Origin: Nitrososphaerales archaeon TH5894
GTDB taxonomy: Archaea; Thermoproteota; Nitrososphaeria; Nitrososphaerales; Nitrososphaeraceae
Direction: 5' to 3'
DNA length: 11,789 nucleotides
Assembly (NCBI GenBank): GCA_014523485.1
Contig: JAATVK010000252.1
Span: 1 to 11,789 of the forward strand
The notes under the pieces are model-generated. The model had not been told where the DNA came from. It worked only from the letters and a program-made list of their open reading frames with translations, and searched no databases. Each line of letters begins with the position of its first letter. The stretch's first letter is position 1. Positions 8,011-11,789 of this stretch are shown in pieces. The position numbers were made by a program, and so were the translations under genes.

Positions 8011-8430
8011 ATTGATATATTATTCCTATTGTTATTAGTTGAATGCTAATTTCATTAGTTTACATAATACTAGAATATTGTGGATGTAAATATAGAATAA
8101 TTATTTGCTTTAGAATTTTGCCACATAGTTGTTTTATTTAATTGAAAAAAATATGCATAATATGTAATTTTTACTATTAGTTTAATGCCTTTATTTATTT
8201 TAGGAGGTTTATTTTTATAGAGTATCTAACCTAGCAACGAAATTAAAATATTGAATTTAGACATATACAAATTTTATACAAATATTAACGGGTATAAGAT
8301 ATCACTGAATTTACCTACAAAATCATGTAAAATTACTCCTAGTAAAAGTTCTGAAAGTATGGTACATTTGAATACTGTAAACATAAATCCCTCTCTTGCA
8401 GATTTGGAATTTACTTAAATAGAAGGCCAC

Positions 8431-8483
8431 TAGTAATATTATGAATAGTCTAGGGATATTTGACTAGTATAAATTAATTACTA
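8431..8483. repeat. Nested imperfect stem
   Basis: The outer arms TAGTAAT (8431-8437) and ATTACTA (8477-8483) enclose inner arms TAGTC (8446-8450) and GACTA (8462-8466). The nesting would give one long bulged hairpin in RNA. The arms are short and AT-rich, so chance is possible. Confidence 0.3.
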
Positions 8484-8602
8484 ATGATAAAAACCAAATA
8501 ATGTTAAATTCCCTTTTTGAAGTTAAAACATGTAAAGGAGTCAAAATAAGAAAGAACTGAATTATTAAATTTAACAAGTTATAGGTCGCAAGCAAAAGAG
8601 GC

Positions 8603-8623
8603 TTTTATAATATTATTATAAAA
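8603..8623. repeat. Perfect 9-bp inverted repeat with 3-base loop
   Basis: TTTTATAAT and ATTATAAAA flank a central ATT. A T-rich stretch follows at about 8628-8637 on the plus strand, so it could help end transcription. The stem is all A/T, hence weak. Confidence 0.4.
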
Positions 8624-8683
8624 TATGTTCTTTTTTCCGATGCCTACCAAGTCCTATCTCATTTTTAGTTATGTAATTTCATC

Positions 8684-8719
8684 ACCTACATATTTTCTTA
8701 TGTTTCCGTCCTTGTAGGT
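8684..8719. repeat. 7-bp stem with 22-base loop
   Basis: ACCTACA (8684-8690) and TGTAGGT (8713-8719) are perfect reverse complements, with three G-C pairs. It lies in the less AT-rich part of the long intergenic region and may mark a structured RNA or a regulatory dyad. Confidence 0.35.
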
Positions 8720-8893
8720 CGTCAACCAAATGCAATAGATATATATTGTTATAACCACAAACTCCCTCCCCCACACATAAAATAAATAGAGCCAAATTAG
8801 TTTTATGACTTAAGTAATACTTCATATTTTTTCTCTATTTTCAAATTACTAATATTAACTGTAATAGTATGTGAGTTAAATATTTAAACTAAA

Positions 8894-9124
8894 TCAAGTT
8901 TTATTCGTCGGCATTTTCTTTAGGTTTTCAAAGGTTCTTAATATTAATTTATATTTTCCATTTCTTGGTCTGATTCCTAATCTATAACCACAACATGGAC
9001 ACCATATACCATCCCATTCGATATAGATCTCACACACCTGACAGCGTTTTTGCCCTCTCAAATAGCGTCCTCCATTTCGAGGCTTTATTGCTTTATGACA
9101 TTGACAAATTCCCTTACATGTCAT
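8894..9124 (-). CDS. Small Cys-rich zinc-ribbon-like protein
   Basis: 76 residues, basic. Seen: CKGIC at residues 3-7 followed by C9 and H10, CQVC at 28-31, and CPCC at 42-45 within WDGIWCPCCGYRL. The paired Cys motifs indicate one or two zinc sites. A GQKRCQVCEIYIEWDG core followed by CPCCGYRL is, from memory, a recurring small protein of ammonia-oxidizing archaea, often in several copies, of unknown function; nucleic-acid or protein binding would be usual for such ribbons. The ATG at 9124 has no Shine-Dalgarno. It stands alone with gaps of 883 and 265 bases on either side. Existence is well supported by the conserved-looking core; the role is not known. Confidence 0.8.
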   Translation of the reverse strand: MTCKGICQCHKAIKPRNGGRYLRGQKRCQVCEIYIEWDGIWCPCCGYRLGIRPRNGKYKLILRTFENLKKMPTNKT

Positions 9125-9389
9125 TTTTCATCAGCGGTATACTAATTGAAAACATAATAATGCCTATATTGTAAATTGGAGGTATTATATATTATACATT
9201 TACATAAGCACTTAATTGTTTAAGTATATCTTGTTAATAATTTTTAATAAAATTAGATATTTTCTACCTATATCCTTATTAAAAAAACTATTATCAACAG
9301 AAGGAAATATCTGCTATAACATTTATAATTCTCTACATACTATAAAATATAGAATAAGATACCTTTTCTTTTAATCTCTTTTAATTCTT

Positions 9390-9695
9390 TTATTTTAATG
9401 ATTCAAAAAATTGAATTAATCTTCCATTAAAGCCATAATTATATTTCATTAATTCTGTAATTTTCTCAACACAATTTAAGCAAATATTGTAATATTTGTC
9501 AGAAAGATCGTCGTTATTATTAGTGAGAACCTCCGATTTTTTAGTTTTGTTATTGTTACTCCTGCTACTGTTGTTGCTGGTACTCCTACTAACATTTAGA
9601 TATACAATCGTGTTAATTTCATTATTGCAAATATCACAGGTTTTGATTTGCTCTTCTTTGACTATATCTTTTGTGGTCGAAATATCTTCTATCAT
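9390..9695 (-). CDS. Hypothetical protein with two CxxC pairs split by an Asn/Ser-rich insert
   Basis: 101 residues. Seen: CDIC at residues 20-23 and CLNC at 72-75, which together would make a four-Cys zinc site. The intervening region (about 38-62) is low-complexity Ser, Asn, Arg and Lys, encoded by imperfect triplet repeats at about 9540-9600. The C-terminus ELMKYNYGFNGRLIQFF is ordered-looking. I recognise no family. The plus-strand reading of the same DNA gives a poly-Leu frame that is best seen as its shadow. The ATG lacks a Shine-Dalgarno. It resembles the 62-residue protein at 10905-11093 in design (zinc pairs around an Asn/Asp-rich loop), though not in sequence. Confidence 0.6.
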   Translation of the reverse strand: MIEDISTTKDIVKEEQIKTCDICNNEINTIVYLNVSRSTSNNSSRSNNNKTKKSEVLTNNNDDLSDKYYNICLNCVEKITELMKYNYGFNGRLIQFFESLK

Positions 9696-9876
9696 ATTTA
9701 TTTTTCTGAGTTTGTTGCCATTAATGTTTTCCTTAACTAAATCATATTTTACTTGTTAGAACCAATTTTTTAAAAAAAATATTCAAAGTAATTAATGAAA
9801 ATCTGCCATTTTGATTTTTAATGAAAGTAACAATTAATTTTATCCAATCCAAATAATACATGTAGTATAAGTATTT

Positions 9877-10593
9877 ATGTTTGTGAATAATCTGAATCGG
9901 TTTACTTCGTCCTTTGCAGCCAATTTTAAGTTTTATAAAAATATATCAGAACAGTATACTGACCATACAATATTGGATTCTGTCAATCAATTAGTACCAG
10001 AAAAGTTTTTAAAATCATCTCTCGATCACCAATCGTTACCTCCTCTCTTACATTGGTTCAAAAATGACTTAATGAAATGGATGCCAAAAGAACTTCAATG
10101 TTCAAGCTGTCATAGGCGGATGAGAGTCCAAATAAAAGAAGGTGATTCAAAGATATTCCGCAAAACAGAAGTACATTCATGCGATAAATGTGACTCCTCC
10201 ATAATATTTCCTCGATATGTGAAAATACTAAAGATTGCAGAAGTAAAGATCGGCAGGTGCAGTGAATGGTCTATCCTCTTTGGAGCTATTCTAAATTCAT
10301 TGTCAGTTCAAACTAGAATAGTACATGATTTTCTTGATCATTGTTGGAATGAATCTTTGATAAATAAAAAATGGATACACCTCGACTCAACTTTGAACTA
10401 TCCTATTTCCTTTAACCACCCTTATTATTATGAACAAAATTGGGGAAAGGAATATGAGTATGTTTTTGCATTCTCTACCAATAGCATTGAAGATGTTACA
10501 AGATATTATACTGAAAAGTGGCAGATGATTAAGAACAGGAGAGTAAATGAAGATAAAGCAAATATATTGAAAAAATTCTACTCGAGAGTATAA
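9877..10593 (+). CDS. Peptide:N-glycanase (PNGase/NGLY1/Png1-like) with transglutaminase fold
   Basis: 238 residues. Eukaryotic cytosolic PNGase cuts N-glycans from the Asn of misfolded glycoproteins before proteasomal breakdown. Seen in order: LLHWFKNDLMKW at 57-68; zinc knuckle pairs CSSC at 75-78 and CDKC at 102-105; FPRY at 111-114; GRCSEW at 126-131 carrying nucleophile C128; DHCWNES at 154-160 with H155; WIHLDS at 166-171 with D170; YYEQNWGKEYEYVFAFS at 184-200; and DVTRYYT at 206-212. Each matches the eukaryotic core in order and spacing, so the triad and zinc site are intact. It lacks the PUB and PAW domains of animal enzymes, like the short yeast form. Related Rad4/XPC proteins lack the triad, so they fit less well. 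The ATG at 9877 has no Shine-Dalgarno; GTG at 9883 is an alternative. There is no clear operon partner. Family assignment is strong; activity in this cell is inferred. Confidence 0.88.
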   Translation: MFVNNLNRFTSSFAANFKFYKNISEQYTDHTILDSVNQLVPEKFLKSSLDHQSLPPLLHWFKNDLMKWMPKELQCSSCHRRMRVQIKEGDSKIFRKTEVHSCDKCDSSIIFPRYVKILKIAEVKIGRCSEWSILFGAILNSLSVQTRIVHDFLDHCWNESLINKKWIHLDSTLNYPISFNHPYYYEQNWGKEYEYVFAFSTNSIEDVTRYYTEKWQMIKNRRVNEDKANILKKFYSRV

Positions 10594-10699
10594 TCCACTA
10601 TTCACCAAATAAATTAATATTGTGCTAGGAATATACTATACAAAATATATCAGTGTATTTAGTGATGATGATTTTTGTTTTAAATATACACCAAAAACA

Positions 10700-10757
10700 A
10701 TAGATCATAATCAACAAAAAACGAAACTAATTTTATAGGCCGATTATTATGATCTAT
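10700..10757. repeat. Perfect 12-bp inverted repeat with 34-base loop
   Basis: ATAGATCATAAT (10700-10711) and ATTATGATCTAT (10746-10757) are exact reverse complements. They sit downstream of the PNGase gene and just before the small reading frames at 10768-11146. They could be a paired operator, a hairpin in the leader, or ends of a lost small element. Twelve matched bases including GATC are unlikely to be chance at this distance. Confidence 0.65.
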
Positions 10758-10767
10758 AGTTCATATA

Positions 10768-10908
10768 TTGTTAGAAAATAGAAAAGAGAGAAAATTTAAT
10801 GAGTGTATAAAGAACTTTCTAGAGGATTTTATAAAATACGATTTAGGTATGAAGGTAATAGATGTTGCTATAGAAACCAAAAGACAGAAGAATAAAGAGA
10901 AGAAATGA
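10768..10908 (+). CDS. Possible small Lys-rich protein, 46 residues
   Basis: A TTG-started frame read from 10768, with an in-frame TGA shortly upstream (near 10750). The product is charged, with a plausible amphipathic middle (NECIKNFLEDFIKYDLG at 11-27) and a Lys-rich tail ending KNKEKK. Its TGA overlaps the ATG of the next gene as ATGA, which suggests translational coupling. No family recognised, and the length alone could be chance; the overlap is the main support. Confidence 0.35.
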   Translation: MLENRKERKFNECIKNFLEDFIKYDLGMKVIDVAIETKRQKNKEKK

Positions 10909-11093
10909 GTTCTGAAATTCACAATAATTTATGTGAAATCTGTGGTAAAAAAGCAGGTGCTGGTATTTTAGACAATTATGATAACAACGATAGTAATGAG
11001 GATAATAATCAAATCAGAATAAGATACTCATGCCATGACCACTATTTACAAGTTTATAAAAAGATCAAAGAGGAACGAAAGAATAAGAAATGA
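10905..11093 (+). CDS. Small Cys/His zinc-finger-like protein
   Basis: 62 residues. Seen: CEIC at residues 10-13 followed by GKKAG, and C43-H44-x-H46 (SCHDH) near the end, a layout expected for one zinc site of treble-clef or knuckle type. Between them, residues 23-36 are Asn/Asp-rich (about 10976-11010), probably a loop grown by triplet slippage. The C-terminus is a Lys/Glu-rich helix. The start ATG overlaps the upstream frame as ATGA, and the stop overlaps a further ATG in the same way. Family not recognised. The zinc motif makes it more likely real than its two tiny neighbours. Confidence 0.6.
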   Translation: MSSEIHNNLCEICGKKAGAGILDNYDNNDSNEDNNQIRIRYSCHDHYLQVYKKIKEERKNKK

Positions 11094-11146
11094 GTTTTAA
11101 TAATAATAATAATAACGATATGTATATAAAATCTTATTTCTTTTGA
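11090..11146 (+). CDS. Tiny Asn-run peptide frame, 18 codons (doubtful)
   Basis: It begins at an ATGA overlap with the zinc-finger-like gene and encodes Met-Ser-Phe, six Asn, then ten residues to TGA. The Asn run comes from the AAT repeat at 11099-11113. It is probably not a functional protein; it is noted because it repeats the overlap pattern seen at 10905. Confidence 0.15.
   Translation: MSFNNNNNNDMYIKSYFF
11099..11116. repeat. (AAT)5-AAC short triplet repeat
   Basis: Five AAT copies followed by AAC directly after the zinc-finger-like gene. It is the same repeat family as the (ATT)10 run at 4460-4489 read on the other strand. Confidence 0.7.
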
Positions 11147-11286
11147 TTAAGATTCCAATATCTAAGCCAATTGCGTTTCCCTATAGTCCCAAATCTTTCC
11201 AAGAATTGTAAGATGATTTTTCTTTTCTCGGTAAGTTTTTAACCTTCTTCATGCAATCTGCTTTCTCTCGGCTGGTTGAATCTAGT
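11134..11286 (-). pseudogene. Possible decayed coding remnant
   Basis: On the minus strand one frame reads about 50 codons with a single in-frame TAA at 11239-11241. The part after that stop, KLTEKRKIILQFLERFGTIG then KRNWLRYWN, has a protein-like pattern with a likely helix. Random sequence of this composition would carry about four stops over this length. No family recognised and no start found, so a gene remnant is only a possibility. Confidence 0.2.
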
Positions 11287-11663
11287 TCATCAGGATTGTT
11301 TAAACATTTAGGAATTTATTAAAATTCATCTGCCTAAAGTTATAAGTTCCAATCAACTTAGTATTGCCGCCATTACCTAACGAGGATGATTTTTACAAGT
11401 ATTAAGATGATCTAAACGATTCTATTTGTTTAGCAATTATCTAATCACAAATGATGTTAGCATTCTCAGGATTTTTATTTTATAAATCCTTTGAGCAATT
11501 TATTTAGCAATTGCTTGATAAGGTTTACAAGATTTTGTTACTAAATCTATCTTTTGTTCTATTACTGTTCTTCTACTAATATACCTTCATTGTCGATGAT
11601 TTATCAAACTAAATTAAATAATTATCGATATTACACTCATTTGAAAAAAGTGTGGCTAGCAAT

Positions 11664-11688
11664 AACCTATATCTGTTAGGGATAGGTT
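11664..11688 (+). repeat. Hairpin 1: 7-bp stem, 11-base loop
   Basis: AACCTAT (11664-11670) and ATAGGTT (11682-11688) are perfect complements with two G-C pairs. The second hairpin begins two bases later, and both lie 60 to 80 bases before a possible gene start at the right edge. Confidence 0.5.
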
Positions 11689-11689
11689 C

Positions 11690-11707
11690 TTTACAAATAC
11701 TTGTAAA
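11690..11707 (+). repeat. Hairpin 2: 7-bp stem, 4-base loop
   Basis: TTTACAA (11690-11696) and TTGTAAA (11701-11707) flank ATAC. T-rich sequence follows (about 11710-11720), so the pair could end an upstream transcript or be part of a structured leader for the next gene. Confidence 0.5.
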
Positions 11708-11764
11708 TAATTTTCTTTTACTTATTAAAATTAAAAAAATAAAAAAAATGAGGAGATTTACGGT

Positions 11765-11789
11765 ATGTGGGCTGGTGGATTGTCAAAGC
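11765..11789 (+). CDS. Possible gene start running off the right edge
   Basis: An ATG at 11765 is preceded by GAGGAG (11750-11755), nine bases upstream, a Shine-Dalgarno-like site. Eight codons are visible, reading MWAGGLSK. A competing frame starts at the ATG at 11748 and reads MRRFTVCGLVDCQS. Too little is present to identify the product or settle the frame. Confidence 0.3.

Larger units (their letters stand above)
8011..8893. other. Gene-poor AT-rich region, 883 bases
   Basis: No convincing gene. The longest open stretch I traced is a TTG-started frame at 8251-8418 (55 residues). Its length is expected by chance at this base composition and I recognise no family, so it is left as a candidate only. 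Structured elements are a palindrome at 8603-8623, a nested stem at 8431-8483 and a 7-bp stem at 8684-8719. The part at 8636-8775 is somewhat richer in G+C than its surroundings and includes a C-rich tract at 8761-8774. No tRNA or rRNA signature was seen. It may be decayed sequence or hold an unrecognised RNA. Confidence 0.6.
11147..11747. other. Gene-poor region, about 600 bases
   Basis: No intact gene is supported. It holds the weak coding remnant at 11134-11286 on the minus strand, repeated TTTAGCAATT-type words near 11429 and 11502, and two adjacent hairpins at 11664-11707. Nothing resembling a tRNA, rRNA or CRISPR repeat was seen. Confidence 0.6.

Noticed and set aside
8043-8141. ATG-started 32-residue Cys-containing frame after DUF2070
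   Set aside because: Very short, Ile-rich from AT bias, and no ribosome-binding site or recognisable motif.
8202-8208. AGGAGGT, a perfect Shine-Dalgarno sequence
   Set aside because: No ATG, GTG or TTG follows at usable spacing; the similar GGAGGT at 9178-9183 has the same problem.
8251-8418. TTG-started 55-residue frame in the long gap
   Set aside because: An open stretch of this length is expected about once or twice by chance in a region of this size and base composition; no motif or ribosome site supports it.
8676-8726. Minus-strand fragment reading TYKDGNIRKYVGDEIT
   Set aside because: It looks like a beta-hairpin piece of a transposase or similar protein, but it is too short and lacks flanking homology to call a remnant.
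9496-9759. Plus-strand frame encoding a poly-Leu protein
   Set aside because: The Leu run is the reverse reading of the Asn/Ser triplet repeats in the minus-strand gene with paired CxxC motifs; it has no other protein-like feature.
9877-10593. Rad4/XPC-type DNA repair protein as an alternative for the transglutaminase-fold gene
   Set aside because: Rad4/XPC proteins lack the Cys-His-Asp triad, whereas here the triad and the PNGase zinc pairs are complete.
10662-10668. GTGATGA, a C-box match for a C/D guide RNA
   Set aside because: No CTGA D box lies within the expected distance downstream. The minus-strand match near 8681-8687 fails for the same reason.
1-11789. tRNA, rRNA, CRISPR arrays and insertion sequences
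   Set aside because: No tRNA T-loop pattern with matching stems, no conserved rRNA segments, no regularly spaced repeats and no transposase with terminal repeats were seen on either strand.

Overview
The window reads as chromosomal DNA of an AT-rich archaeon. The information-processing genes (TFIIB-type factor, aIF1, Sec61beta), an archaeal pantoate kinase, a DUF2070 membrane protein and a small Cys-rich protein of a type I associate with ammonia-oxidizing archaea all point to Nitrososphaerota (Thaumarchaeota). The low GC, Asn-rich proteins and triplet repeats fit a Nitrosocosmicus-like member, but the genus is inferred from memory of such genomes, not proven here.

Layout. Positions 1-929 (minus) hold most of a pantoate kinase for coenzyme A synthesis, cut by the left edge. 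It diverges from a TTG-started CinA-type molybdopterin-binding-domain protein (1185-1988, plus). Convergent to that is a long secreted family-5 solute-binding protein (2017-4419, minus) without permease or ATPase neighbours. An (ATT)10 microsatellite lies just upstream of it. Then come TFB (4512-5426, minus) and aIF1 (5580-5888, minus). aIF1 is divergent from a secG(Sec61beta)-DUF2070 pair (6022-8010, plus); the 58-residue Sec61beta starts with TTG.

The right third (8011-11789) is gene-poor and looks accessory. It holds an 883-base gap and two small Cys-pair proteins on the minus strand (8894-9124 and 9390-9695). It also holds a strikingly eukaryote-like peptide:N-glycanase homologue (9877-10593, plus) with the Cys-His-Asp triad and the CxxC zinc pairs intact. 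After it comes a chain of tiny ATGA-overlapping reading frames (10768-11146), one encoding another Cys/His zinc-type protein. About 600 bases without a convincing gene follow, with tandem hairpins and a possible gene start at the right edge.

How they fit together. The left two thirds are housekeeping: cofactor synthesis, transcription and translation initiation, and membrane insertion. The most notable item is the PNGase homologue. An enzyme that strips N-glycans from misfolded glycoproteins makes sense in an archaeon that N-glycosylates exported proteins; the secreted binding protein here carries about ten N-x-S/T sequons. That functional link is inference. I found no rRNA, tRNA, CRISPR array or intact insertion sequence.
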